Positions 27,651 to 37,253 are shown, counted from the stretch's first letter. The stretch: 64,000 bases of DNA from Pseudomonas lurida (GCF_002563895.1 NZ_PDJB01000001.1:665501-729500); one strand, 5' to 3'. A program made the numbers and translations. Notes: a model not told the origin generated them from the letters alone.

Positions 27651-30600
27651 ATGTCTCGCACGCCACGAGCCGCTAACGCCACGCCCATCCTGCCGGCCTT
27701 GAGCCCGCCCTTTATCACCGCCGACGATGCTGCCCGTTGGGCTCACGACCAAATCGATCACCCCGTGGCTGACAAGGAATACGGCGGGGCTATTCTCAAA
27801 CAGGGCAATCGCTACTTTGCTACGACGCCCCTTGCGGACCAACAGGTCTCGTTCGATCATCGAATCCTGCTGGCGACCGACGCCGACGATAATTTCATTG
27901 CCCCCCGTGGCTATATCTGCGAGGCGCTCTACCATTCGCACCCGCTGAACACGGCCCAGGTGAAAGCCCACAACCCAGGCATGAGCGATGAGCAGGCTTC
28001 GGTATTCGTCAGTTTTTTTTCCCCCGCCGACCTGAGTTTCATCATTGAGCACCGGCGTTCGGTGAAGGCCCATTATTTGTGCGGCCCAGAGGGCTCCTTG
28101 CTCAAGTACACGAGCAGTGGCTCGGCGCTGGAGAGCCTGCTTAGAAAACGCATTCTCGGCGAAGAGCCATTTGCGCCTTCCTCCGATTTCGAATCATTGA
28201 TCTGGCAGGCCGTGCAGGCCGGTGACTTGCGGGTGGTGGTGGCCAACGCTCACTGGGGCGGCGTGCGCGGTCGGGTCAAGCAAGGCTGGCGCATCAATAC
28301 GGCCGTCGCTCAGGTGACAGAGGAGCAGCCGTTCTTCACACAGATCTTCGAGCAGGCTGATGCGGCGGTGCTGGCGGCGCGGGCGTTGTTCCCGGCAGGC
28401 GCGGCCCAGGGTTTTGTGCTCAAGCACACGCGGGACGAAAGCTATGTGGCGATCTACCCCGAAGCGCTGAGCGCGCCGTTGTTCTCTCCAGTGGCACGGT
28501 TCCCTACGCGCGCCGACGGCCAGTTACGGCTGCCGTCGAATGTTCGGCTGGAGGCGATCTACTACCGCTCCTCGCCCGCGGCCCTCGACCTGCCTGCGCA
28601 CGAACCCTGGCTGTATTCCACATTCTTTACGCCGACTGAAGTGGCGGCGGCCATCGCTCAAGCCAGGACCACCGCGTCACTGCAGGACAAGGCCCGTGGA
28701 CTCCGCTTGTACCTGCAGGCATCGGATGGTGCGTTGCTCGAACTTGATGTGCCGGGCGCCACGACCGCCCTGGCCAGTGAGCCCGCGGCGGGCACCATTG
28801 AGGATAATGGCGCCCAGGCCGCACTGCTGGCCGGTACCCTGAGCCCGCGCAACTATGTGCGCCGGGTCATCGCCTCGACGAGCGTGTCGGTGGTGGAGGC
28901 GGGCTTGCTGTGGCGAGACGTCGGCCCGGTGGATGAACGTTCGACGGTGTTGGGCGGTCCCTCGCGGGCAGTATTGAGTCGTTTCTTCATTTCTGCCCAC
29001 GACGCGGCCGTTTATGCCCACGAGCAAATTGGCCGCAAGCGCCAGCATGCCTACGGCGGGTACGTGCTCAAGGACGACGAAGGAGGCTTCTTGATCACCG
29101 AGCCGCAGGCGAGCAACGCCAACCCGTTCGCCCATCTGCTGTTCATGCCTGCAGATGGAAAGGGCCCGTCGATTCCGCCCGAGCCGTACCAGATACATGC
29201 GCGCTACGGTTCTCACGTGGCCTTGTCGATGGTTGACCCGAGTTGGGTCGAGCAGCGGCGCTGGACGCGGGAAGAGGCAGAAATCAATCTGCAGGTGTTC
29301 TCTGCCGAGGAAATCCATGACGTGATCCTGCACAAGCGCCCGGCTTATTTGTCGGGGAGCGAAGACTGTCTACTGGTCTACACACCGAGCGAGTCCGATT
29401 CGCAGACGCGGCTTTTGCGCCTCACCGCGCCGCAGGCGGGTGGCAGTGAGGCGCAGAAGCAACTGGGCAGCGGGCAGAGGAAGCCAGCGCAGTGGGTGGT
29501 CAGGTTGGCCGAGGCCGGTGACTTGCAGGTTATCCAGGGTAATCCACTGTGGGGGCCGCGCTCGCCAATCTATACCGATTGGACACCCAACTTTGACTAC
29601 GCGCCGAGGTTTGGGCCGCCCAACTATGTCACCTACGGCGCCGTGTACTACAGTGCCGATGACGCCGCCCGCGACCTTCATGCTCGGGTTCATGGACGCA
29701 ACCTTGCTGAGCAGGCGTACTTCGGTTTTATTCTCCGGCACAAGGACAAGCCGCATTACCTCGCCACCGAAGTAGTGGGCGTTGATGAACGCAACGCTCT
29801 GTTCAGCCTGAGCAGTTTGTTCGAAGCGACGGACGACCGTGATTATCGTTTTCCTGCGGGGTTCGTGCCCTGTGGGCTGTTCCGTTCACAGCAATGGCAG
29901 CCCATGGGGCTGGCGACGCAAAGTGCCTGGTTAACCCGCTATTTCGTGCGGCCTGCGTTGCTATATGGCGCGATTTACGACAGCAAGCGTGGCGGTGACA
30001 AATACGCTAACGGCAAGTACCTCCCGGTTTATTTTTCAACTGAAGACGGCGCTCTGTTGAGGTATGTATCGCTGCCTTACAACGTGGAAAGTGGCGGCCC
30101 GCTGGACAGGCTGTTGGCAGCCGACGATGAGGCAGTGGTGTCCGGTAAAAAGACGCCGCAGACCTTTGTCGGTGAGTGCGCCAACCGGGGCGGGCTCTAT
30201 GTCGTGCGTACCAGCCAGTGCTGGGACAAGCAAGGGGGTGTGCCGCGCACCTGGTCCGGCTACGAGCACCCTACCCGGCGACGCCTCAGCCCGGTGTTTG
30301 CCAACCCGGACGATGCGGCGCGCTACGTCGCTGCGATAGTGGGCAAGGGGCGTCAACGGGCCTACGGCGGTGTGGTGCTCAGGATGACCGATGACAGGTT
30401 CGTGGCGACTCTGCCGCTGGTGGTGCCTCCTCGAGGCTTTACCATTGACTGGATTTACCCCAATTCGGTGATTGCGCGGGGGTTATACCCGCAGGGGGCC
30501 ACGATCGTCGCGCGTTATCGTTCGGTGGTCGGGCATGAAGTACGGATGCTGTTGTCGGCCACTCAAAAAGCGATATACCAAAGCATGCTGCCCACCGGAG

Positions 30601-32240
30601 TAATGGCGAGCCTGTTGCAGCGCGAGGTCAACATTTTGCGTGAATACCTGATCGGGCCCCAAGGCTCGGTCCTGAGTTACCAACTGACGGGCTCTACGGA
30701 CGAGGAGGCGCTCAAGCAGAACCTGCAGCCGTTGGATTCGCGCAAGGGCGACCTTTGGGACAATGACATCGAGCGCCAGTTACGCAACGGAACCCTGCTC
30801 CCCGGTGACTTTGTCACGCAGGTGGCCAAGGCCGGTAATCTGCAGGTGGTCCAAGGCAATTTACTGTGGGGGGGCGCGCGCCCCCTGCGTGGACCTTTCG
30901 TTGCGAACATGGTGTCGCCGGCACCTCTGGAGATCAAGCAGGTGTTTGCCGATGCGCCGTGCAGCCCTCTCTTTACCCAAGCCTACGATGCTGTGCGTTA
31001 TGCACAGCTGCGCTCATCGCCACAAGCGCAGGTGCAATTCGGTTATGTGCTCAAGTCCGTAAAAAAGACGCTGTACATGACGACCTTACCGTTGGTACGT
31101 GCCAATTATTCCGACTTCAGGCAGGTCTTTCTCGATGGCCAGTTGCCTCAGGGCTATACGTTGGCGGCCTTGTACTTGTGCGCCTCCACACAGGTGATTG
31201 CGCCCACGCGCGATAGCATGGCGACCAGCTTCTTCGCGCCCGGGGCATTGGCCAATGGTGTCGCGTTTGTCAGCAACCTGGCCAAAAACGGCGTTCTGCC
31301 GCTTTACCTGCTGTGTGCCGACGGTGCCCTGCTCAGGTATTCATTCAGGAAAAACGGGCCTGAGGCCCTGTATGCGCTGATCTCCCAGGCCTCTGTCGCC
31401 GAACGGCAATTGCTGGAAGGCACCTTGCGTGTCGTCGACTATGTGCGCGGGCTCGCGACCCAGGGCGAGCTGTATGTGCGCGTGAGGAGCACGGTGTGGG
31501 GAAGGGAACAAGTCGTGACTGCGCAATGGTTGCCTCATGCTGCTGGCTGGCCGGTGGAAGACAACCCGCACTTTCTTTCCTTTTGCGGGCCGCTGTTCAG
31601 TCATGCCGATGATGCCGCGCTGTGGGCCGGCGCGCAGTTGGCCGGCTACAAGGGCCGTGAATACCTCGGGGCGGTGTTGGCCGCTCCGGGTAATGTGGGA
31701 TTTGTGTCACTGGACCCTGTGGAAGACCACCACGCCTGGTTGCAGGACACGATTGCGCAACTGTTTCAGTTTGAGCATTTCGGCTTCGACATCAAACCTG
31801 ACCATCCCCTGTTCCTCTACACCATTCACGCGGTCCAGGCTTTTTACAAAGTCATCGCCTCGACCATTAGCTCGCGGCCACTGGACCGAGCGCTACTGGA
31901 AAATTTTGTATCGAGGGACGATTTGAGCCTGTATCAGGACATTGTGAAAATCAACCGCCCGACCGCCCAGAGTGTGTACTTGACCTGTCGAGGCGGCGCG
32001 TTGCTCAAGTATGTGCCCAGTTTCTCGGCAGAGGAGGTACGACTGCTGAGTATCGGCCCTGTGCTTACGCCCAGCGTGCTGGTCAGCCGCTTGCGGGAGA
32101 ACGGCCAATTGTCTGTGCTGCAAACCGATGCCTTCTGGACGCGCCTGGGGCTACTGGGTAACGAGTGGGAAGTCAAGGATGTGCAGGCCGCACCCGATCC
32201 GCAGGCCGTACAGTACGGTCGAGACAAGGACGAACTGTAA
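27651..32240 (+). CDS. giant protein of seven degenerate DUF4329/JAB-like modules, function unknown
   Basis: A 1529-residue protein. The ATG at 27651 has a good ribosome site (CAGGAG); the frame is open upstream but without one. No signal peptide and no membrane segment are seen. It consists of seven tandem units of about 207-225 residues starting near residues 21, 228, 444, 662, 879, 1104 and 1312. Each reads: a helix like ADDAARWAHDQI, a strand pair like YGGAILKQGNRYFATTPL, a block ending in FSPADLSFI or its relic, a strand pair like YLCGPEGSLLKYT, and an end like AGDLRVVVANAHWG. The pattern resembles DUF4329, a JAB-like domain. Only unit 1 keeps EYGG (E43), HSHP (H95, H97) and SPAD (S124, D127). 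It is single, divergent from urtA. The function is unknown. Confidence 0.85.
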   Translation: MSRTPRAANATPILPALSPPFITADDAARWAHDQIDHPVADKEYGGAILKQGNRYFATTPLADQQVSFDHRILLATDADDNFIAPRGYICEALYHSHPLNTAQVKAHNPGMSDEQASVFVSFFSPADLSFIIEHRRSVKAHYLCGPEGSLLKYTSSGSALESLLRKRILGEEPFAPSSDFESLIWQAVQAGDLRVVVANAHWGGVRGRVKQGWRINTAVAQVTEEQPFFTQIFEQADAAVLAARALFPAGAAQGFVLKHTRDESYVAIYPEALSAPLFSPVARFPTRADGQLRLPSNVRLEAIYYRSSPAALDLPAHEPWLYSTFFTPTEVAAAIAQARTTASLQDKARGLRLYLQASDGALLELDVPGATTALASEPAAGTIEDNGAQAALLAGTLSPRNYVRRVIASTSVSVVEAGLLWRDVGPVDERSTVLGGPSRAVLSRFFISAHDAAVYAHEQIGRKRQHAYGGYVLKDDEGGFLITEPQASNANPFAHLLFMPADGKGPSIPPEPYQIHARYGSHVALSMVDPSWVEQRRWTREEAEINLQVFSAEEIHDVILHKRPAYLSGSEDCLLVYTPSESDSQTRLLRLTAPQAGGSEAQKQLGSGQRKPAQWVVRLAEAGDLQVIQGNPLWGPRSPIYTDWTPNFDYAPRFGPPNYVTYGAVYYSADDAARDLHARVHGRNLAEQAYFGFILRHKDKPHYLATEVVGVDERNALFSLSSLFEATDDRDYRFPAGFVPCGLFRSQQWQPMGLATQSAWLTRYFVRPALLYGAIYDSKRGGDKYANGKYLPVYFSTEDGALLRYVSLPYNVESGGPLDRLLAADDEAVVSGKKTPQTFVGECANRGGLYVVRTSQCWDKQGGVPRTWSGYEHPTRRRLSPVFANPDDAARYVAAIVGKGRQRAYGGVVLRMTDDRFVATLPLVVPPRGFTIDWIYPNSVIARGLYPQGATIVARYRSVVGHEVRMLLSATQKAIYQSMLPTGVMASLLQREVNILREYLIGPQGSVLSYQLTGSTDEEALKQNLQPLDSRKGDLWDNDIERQLRNGTLLPGDFVTQVAKAGNLQVVQGNLLWGGARPLRGPFVANMVSPAPLEIKQVFADAPCSPLFTQAYDAVRYAQLRSSPQAQVQFGYVLKSVKKTLYMTTLPLVRANYSDFRQVFLDGQLPQGYTLAALYLCASTQVIAPTRDSMATSFFAPGALANGVAFVSNLAKNGVLPLYLLCADGALLRYSFRKNGPEALYALISQASVAERQLLEGTLRVVDYVRGLATQGELYVRVRSTVWGREQVVTAQWLPHAAGWPVEDNPHFLSFCGPLFSHADDAALWAGAQLAGYKGREYLGAVLAAPGNVGFVSLDPVEDHHAWLQDTIAQLFQFEHFGFDIKPDHPLFLYTIHAVQAFYKVIASTISSRPLDRALLENFVSRDDLSLYQDIVKINRPTAQSVYLTCRGGALLKYVPSFSAEEVRLLSIGPVLTPSVLVSRLRENGQLSVLQTDAFWTRLGLLGNEWEVKDVQAAPDPQAVQYGRDKDEL

Positions 32241-32251
32241 TCTGCTGGTGG

Positions 32252-33262
32252 TCAGCGCTTGCGCATCAGGCCGATAAAAAACACCCCGCCAATTGCCGCC
32301 GTTGCCACGCCTATGGGCAAGTCTTCGGGGGCGATCAGGGTGCGTGCAGCAACATCTACCCACACCAGGAACAGGCTGCCCAGCAGCACGCACACCGGCA
32401 GTAACCGTCGGTGCTCGGCGCCCACCAGGCGCCGGGCAATGTGCGGCACCATCAGCCCGACAAAACCGATGGAGCCGCTGATGGACACCAGTACGCCGGT
32501 CATCAGGGACGCGACCAGGAACACCTTCAGCCGCACGTTGCGCGCATTCAGGCCCAAGGTCACGGCGGTCTGCTCGCCGGCCATCAAGGCGTTGAGCGGG
32601 CGCGCCAGGCCCAATAGCAAGACCAACCCCAACAGTACCGTGGCGGCGGGGATGGCCAACAACTCCCAGCGCGCGAGCCCCAGCCCGCCGAGCATCCAGA
32701 ACATCACCGCCGAGGCCGCGCGATGGTCGCCCATGAACAGCAACAGGTTGGCCGCCGCCATCATCACAAACGACACGGCTACCCCGCACAGCAGCAGGCG
32801 ATCACTCTCCAGCCGGCCGTTGCGGCTGGCCACTGCCAGCACCACCAACATGCTCAGCAACGCGCCGATGAACGCGGCGGCGGGCAGCGTGAGCAGGCCG
32901 ACGATCTCACCAACGTGCAGCACCACGATGACTGCGCCGAGTGTCGCACCGGAGGTCACGCCGAGCAGGTGCGGGTCGGCCAGCGGGTTGCGCGTCACCG
33001 CTTGCAATACCGCGCCGATCAGGGCCAGCCCGGCGCCTACCAATGCACCGAGCAGCATGCGCGGCACACGGATCAGCCACACAATGTGTGCCTGCCCGGT
33101 GCTCCAGTTCACCTCACCCAGGCCGAACACCTTGTTCAGCAAGATCCGCCACACCACGTCCACCGGCACCCGCGCCGAGCCGAACCCCAGCGAGAGCACG
33201 CAGGAGACCAGCAACAGCGCGCCAAGGGCGACCAGCAGCAAGGCGTAGCGACGGGTGATCAT
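32252..33262 (-). CDS. FecCD-family ABC transporter permease
   Basis: A 336-residue permease of the BtuC/FepD/FecCD family with about ten membrane segments. The conserved sequences GALVGAGLALIGAVLQAVTRNPLADPHLLGVTSGA (around residue 88-120) and SGSIGFVGLMVPHIARRLVGAEHRRLLP (around 262-290) are present. This family brings metal chelates, haem or cobalamin across the inner membrane. Its start overlaps the stop of the binding-protein gene by 4 bases. It is the last gene of the receptor-ATPase-binding protein-permease run. The neighbouring Zur-like palindrome favours a zinc-related substrate, but that is inference. Confidence 0.92.
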   Translation of the reverse strand: MITRRYALLLVALGALLLVSCVLSLGFGSARVPVDVVWRILLNKVFGLGEVNWSTGQAHIVWLIRVPRMLLGALVGAGLALIGAVLQAVTRNPLADPHLLGVTSGATLGAVIVVLHVGEIVGLLTLPAAAFIGALLSMLVVLAVASRNGRLESDRLLLCGVAVSFVMMAAANLLLFMGDHRAASAVMFWMLGGLGLARWELLAIPAATVLLGLVLLLGLARPLNALMAGEQTAVTLGLNARNVRLKVFLVASLMTGVLVSISGSIGFVGLMVPHIARRLVGAEHRRLLPVCVLLGSLFLVWVDVAARTLIAPEDLPIGVATAAIGGVFFIGLMRKR

Positions 33263-34206
33263 TCGCCGTGGAATCCTTTGGCCAACGTTTCCACCGCGAG
33301 CACGTTATCGATGCCCGGCGTCGCCTGCACGTAGGGAATCACGATAAAGCGCTGGTTCTTGATGGCGTCTACCGATTGCAGGGCCGGGTTGTCGAGCAGG
33401 AATTGCACTTTTTGATCGGCAGTGATTTCGCTGTAGTCGACGATCACGATCACCTGGGGGTTGCGCTCCACCACGGTCTCCCAATTGACCCGGGTCCAGC
33501 TGGCATCGATGTCATCGAGAATATTGCGCCCGCCGGCGGCATCGATCAGCGCCTGCGGCATGCCCAGCCGGCCAGAAGTCATGGCGCGGTCTTCGCCGCT
33601 GTCGTAGAGAAATACCCGTGGTTTGTCGGCGGGCAGGTCTTTCTGCACCTCGGCAACCTGGGCCCGCATCTGTGCGATCAACGCATTGGCGCGGTCCTGC
33701 ACGTCGAAGATCCTGCCCAGGTTGCGCAGGTCGTTGTAGGTGTCTTCCAGGGTGGCGGCGGGGCGTTTCATCACGAATGCGCACGACTCGGTCAGCTCAT
33801 ACACGTTGATACCCAGCGGCTGCAGGGTGTTCGGCGTGAGGTCGCCGCCCACGCGCATGCCGTAGTCCCAGCCGGCAAAGAAAAAGTCGACGTTGGCGTT
33901 CAACAGGGTTTCCACCGACGGGTACTTGCTTGCCAGCTCCGGCAGGCCGTCGAGCAGGTGCGCCATCTCAGGCGTCACGGACTTCCACCCGGTGACGCCG
34001 CTGTAGCCGGCCATGCGTGACTTGAGCCCCAGCGCGAGCATCATCTGCGTCATGTTGATGTCATGGCTGACCGCGTGTTGCGGGGCTTGCTGGAAGGTCA
34101 CGTCGCGGTTGCAGCTTTTGACGGTCACCGGGTAATGGGTCGCTTCGGCGAACGCAGACGTCGCAGCGAGGAGCAGAGCAACAGCGGAGCAGGCGCGCAG
34201 GATCAT
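33259..34206 (-). CDS. ABC transporter substrate-binding protein (BtuF/FhuD fold)
   Basis: A 315-residue periplasmic protein with a signal peptide (MILRACSAVALLLAATSAFA). The mature part is a class III binding protein: YPVTVKSCNRDVTFQQAP at the start, FFFAGWDYGMRVGGD, and PQVIVIVDYSE near residue 240. The ATG at 34206 overlaps the TGA of the ATPase gene as ATGA, so it was chosen over an upstream TTG. The family binds iron-siderophores, haem, cobalamin or metal chelates. In P. aeruginosa the similar PA2913 lies in PA2911-2914, which I recall as responding to zinc depletion. Confidence 0.9.
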   Translation of the reverse strand: MILRACSAVALLLAATSAFAEATHYPVTVKSCNRDVTFQQAPQHAVSHDINMTQMMLALGLKSRMAGYSGVTGWKSVTPEMAHLLDGLPELASKYPSVETLLNANVDFFFAGWDYGMRVGGDLTPNTLQPLGINVYELTESCAFVMKRPAATLEDTYNDLRNLGRIFDVQDRANALIAQMRAQVAEVQKDLPADKPRVFLYDSGEDRAMTSGRLGMPQALIDAAGGRNILDDIDASWTRVNWETVVERNPQVIVIVDYSEITADQKVQFLLDNPALQSVDAIKNQRFIVIPYVQATPGIDNVLAVETLAKGFHGE

Positions 34207-34991
34207 GGTTGGGTTATCCAAGTGATTCGAGGGTAGCCGGACAGGGGATGGGTGTCGATCAAGGCGTCGACGCCAAAGACGTCGCGCAGCAGCTCGGCGG
34301 TCAGTACTTCATGGGGCGTGCCGCTGGCAACGATGCGGCCGTGGTCGATCACATAGAGACGATCACAAAAGGCGGCAGCCAGGTTCAGGTCATGAATACT
34401 GGCCAGGGTGCCGATGTTCAGGCGCTTGACCAGCCGCAACAGCTCCAGCTGATAGCGCGGGTCGAGGTGGTTGGTCGGCTCGTCGAGGATCAGCAGTTGC
34501 GGTTCCTGGGCCAGTGCACGGGCAAGAATCACGCGCTGTTTTTCACCGCCGGACAGGGTCGCGAACGCATGGTCTTCGAAGCCCTGCATGCCGACCGCCG
34601 CCAGCATGTTGTGAACGAGCTGCTGGTCCTGCAGTGTGTCGCCATCGAACAAACCCTTGTGGGGCGTGCGGCCCATGGCGACCACTTCATCCACGCGCAG
34701 TCCGAACGCATCGGGGAACTCCTGCAGCACCACGGCAATGCGTTGTGCGCACCATTTCGCGCTGTGTTTCCACACGTTCTGATGCGCCAGTTGCACGGTT
34801 CCCTGAGCGGGTTTGCTGAACCGGTAGGCACAGCGCAACAGGCTGGTCTTGCCGCTGCCATTGGGGCCGATCAGCCCGACAAACTCTCCTGCGCCGACCT
34901 GCAGGCTGGCGTCACGCAGTTGGAACTGGTGATGGCAGTGGCCGTGACCCGATGGGCTCCAGGCCAGGTCGTTGAGGGTGAGTGAGGTCAT
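34203..34991 (-). CDS. ABC transporter ATP-binding protein (FecE/BtuD type)
   Basis: A 262-residue ATPase. Walker A is GPNGSGKTS (about residues 42-50), the signature LSGGEKQRVILARAL, Walker B LLILDEPTNHLD and the switch His in ASIHDLNLAAAFCD. The FecE family works with FecCD permeases on metal chelates or vitamin B12. The gene starts at the receptor stop (1-base overlap at 34991) and overlaps the binding-protein start by 4 bases. Confidence 0.93.
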   Translation of the reverse strand: MTSLTLNDLAWSPSGHGHCHHQFQLRDASLQVGAGEFVGLIGPNGSGKTSLLRCAYRFSKPAQGTVQLAHQNVWKHSAKWCAQRIAVVLQEFPDAFGLRVDEVVAMGRTPHKGLFDGDTLQDQQLVHNMLAAVGMQGFEDHAFATLSGGEKQRVILARALAQEPQLLILDEPTNHLDPRYQLELLRLVKRLNIGTLASIHDLNLAAAFCDRLYVIDHGRIVASGTPHEVLTAELLRDVFGVDALIDTHPLSGYPRITWITQP

Positions 34992-37099
34992 CAGAAGGTG
35001 TAGTCCGCCGTGACGAAGAACGAGCGCGGCTCACCGAGGATCCATTGCTGGCCGTCGTTGTACTGGCTGACGGCGTACGTGCGGTCGAACAGGTTGTTCA
35101 GTTGCAGGCCCAGGGTGGTGTTGCGCAGGGCCTTCCATGACACGTTGGCGTCGACCACGGTGTAGCTTGGCAGCTCGTTCTGGTTGGCCATGTCGGCATA
35201 ACGTGCATCGACATAACGCACGCCGGCACCGGCGCGGATGTCGTCGGTCACGGCCTTGCTCAACCACAGGTTGGCGGTGCGGCGTGGTACGTCCACCGGG
35301 CGGTTACCGTCACGGGACACCTGCACGCCGCCGACGTCCTGCTTGAAGTCGTCGTACTGCGCGTGCACCCACGCCGCGTTGGCTTGCAACTGCCAGGCAT
35401 TCGGCAGTTGCAGATCAAGGCTGGCCTCCAGGCCACGCGAGGATTGCTGGCCGACTTGCTGCTTGAGTTCCGGGTCGCCCGGCACATCGGTGAGCAGTTT
35501 CTTCTTGACGATGTGGTAGGCCGCCAACGTCCACTCACCGCGTTGGTCCCAGAACGCCTGCTTGATGCCGATTTCGGTCTGCTTGGCAGTGGACAGGTCA
35601 AACTGTTGCTGGCTCGGGCTCAGGGAAATCAGGCCGCCGACGCCGTCGGTGCTAGTGGAATACTGGCCGTAAACCGACGTGTCCGGTGTGATGGCGTAGA
35701 CCAGGCCGGCCTTCCAGTTGTTGCCGGTGAGGGTCTTGCCGGTTCGGCTGCCATTGCGCAAATCATCCCGCTCGACCTGGGCATAGTCACGGCGGATGCC
35801 GGTGATCAGCGACAACTGGTCGGTAAGTTGCAGGCGGTTTTCCGCGAAGCCGGCGACGGTTTTGGTGGTGGTGGCGAACAGCGGCTTGAACGGGTCATTA
35901 CTGGCGAACTGGCCGGGCGCCGGGTGGTGGATGTCGATGGGTTGGCCACCGGTAAAGGTGTCCCCGAACGGCGAGTTGCTGGCCAGGCGGAAGCGGATAC
36001 GGTTGTATTCCACCCCGGCCACGGTCTGGCTGTCGAGGCCGAACAGCGTGTGCTTGAAGGTGAAGGTCTGGCGGTCGCCCACTTGTTCTTGATTGTGCTT
36101 GATGCCGAAGTTGCCGCTGCGGGTCAGTTGGCCGTCGGTGAAGTTGTAGTTCTCGGCGTTCTGCCAGCGGCGCTGGTTTTTCAGGTAGAACAATTCGTTG
36201 GTGGCACTGACGCTGTCGTTGATCTGCCACTCGCTGGTCAGGCGCGTCCACTGGTCGTTGTAGTGCTGGGTATCGTTGCTGACGTTGTAGTTCTTGTCGC
36301 GCAGGCCTTTGTGCAACTGGCCGTTGATCAGCGGCGTACCGAAGTAGTTTTGCGGGCGCTGGTCACCGTAGTCGCTGGCCAGGGTAAAGCTCAGGTTGTC
36401 CGCCGCCTGCCAGCGCAGGGCTCCGCTGACAAAGTCGCTGCTCGAGTCGCCACGGTCGATGAAGCCGTTGCTGCGCAGGCGATTGACGTTGAGGCGATAG
36501 CTCAGGGTGTCGGTCAGCGAGCCGCCGCTGTCCAGGGCTTCTTGCTGGCGGTCATAGGCGCCATAGCCCAGGCGGATGTGGTTTTCGATCTCGCCTTCAA
36601 ACGGCTTTTTCGGCACGGTATTGATCACCGCGCCGGTGGCGCCTTCGCCGTACAGCACTGAGGCTGGGCCGCGCAGGACGTCCACGCGTTCCACCGACCA
36701 GGTGTCGACGGGAAAGGTCGAGGTGCCCATGCCCATGTACATGCGGTTGCCGTCGTACAGCTGCATCACCGAGCCCTGGCCGGTAAACCCACGGGCCGAC
36801 AGCGAAGTACCACCGTCGCCCGGCGAACCGGTCCTGCTGATGCCGGTGGCGCGGGAAATCGCGTCTTGCACGCTGGCATCGCCACGCTCGCGGATCTGCG
36901 CGCCGGTCTGGCTTTCGACACTGCCTGGGGTTTGCAAGGCCGTGAGGTTCAGGCGCGAACCGGCGGTGGTCGGGGTCTTGAGGTCGACGCGTTCATCGTC
37001 AACGGCGCTAGCGGTGACGGGGCTGGCGGGCAGGGTCAGGGCCTGGGCATGGTTATGCAGGGCGAGCAGGCACAGGCCAGACGCAAGGTACTTGTTCAT
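34991..37099 (-). CDS. TonB-dependent outer-membrane receptor
   Basis: A 702-residue receptor. The signal peptide MNKYLASGLCLLALHNHAQA is followed by the plug domain (IRERGDASVQDAISRATGISRTGSPGDGG and RVDVLRGPASVLYGEGATGAVINTVPKKP) and a 22-stranded barrel ending in the usual aromatic residue (SFFVTADYTF). It belongs to the siderophore-type receptors (RLDVLRGP motif). It is the first gene of a receptor-ATPase-binding protein-permease run with overlapping starts. A Zur-like palindrome lies 68 bases upstream, so zinc-chelate uptake is the favoured guess; iron siderophore or cobalamin are alternatives. Confidence 0.93.
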   Translation of the reverse strand: MNKYLASGLCLLALHNHAQALTLPASPVTASAVDDERVDLKTPTTAGSRLNLTALQTPGSVESQTGAQIRERGDASVQDAISRATGISRTGSPGDGGTSLSARGFTGQGSVMQLYDGNRMYMGMGTSTFPVDTWSVERVDVLRGPASVLYGEGATGAVINTVPKKPFEGEIENHIRLGYGAYDRQQEALDSGGSLTDTLSYRLNVNRLRSNGFIDRGDSSSDFVSGALRWQAADNLSFTLASDYGDQRPQNYFGTPLINGQLHKGLRDKNYNVSNDTQHYNDQWTRLTSEWQINDSVSATNELFYLKNQRRWQNAENYNFTDGQLTRSGNFGIKHNQEQVGDRQTFTFKHTLFGLDSQTVAGVEYNRIRFRLASNSPFGDTFTGGQPIDIHHPAPGQFASNDPFKPLFATTTKTVAGFAENRLQLTDQLSLITGIRRDYAQVERDDLRNGSRTGKTLTGNNWKAGLVYAITPDTSVYGQYSTSTDGVGGLISLSPSQQQFDLSTAKQTEIGIKQAFWDQRGEWTLAAYHIVKKKLLTDVPGDPELKQQVGQQSSRGLEASLDLQLPNAWQLQANAAWVHAQYDDFKQDVGGVQVSRDGNRPVDVPRRTANLWLSKAVTDDIRAGAGVRYVDARYADMANQNELPSYTVVDANVSWKALRNTTLGLQLNNLFDRTYAVSQYNDGQQWILGEPRSFFVTADYTF

Positions 37100-37166
37100 C
37101 GGTCGATCGATCGCTTCTTGGAGAGGTGCTCGCCGCGAGGGGCACGGCGAGCAACGATAACGCAGA

Positions 37167-37187
37167 AAGTGTTATAAGTTAACACTT
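37167..37187. promoter_or_regulatory. Zur-like palindrome upstream of the TonB receptor
   Basis: Perfect 8-base arms AAGTGTTA / TAACACTT flank TAAGT. The core TGTTATAAGTTAACA matches the gammaproteobacterial Zur pattern TGTTATANTATAACA at 12 of 14 fixed positions. It lies 68 bases before the receptor ATG. Confidence 0.6.
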
Positions 37188-37253
37188 ATCGGCTGCGGGA
37201 CAAAAGTCCGCGCAAGGCTACAGAAAGGCTCTGTGTCGGGCATCTCACTGGTT

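Noticed and set aside
32252..34991. Annotation of the ABC importer as a vitamin B12 system
   Set aside because: Closeness to cob genes suggests it, but the Zur-like box and likeness to PA2911-2914 point to zinc. The sequence does not settle it, so the substrate was left open.
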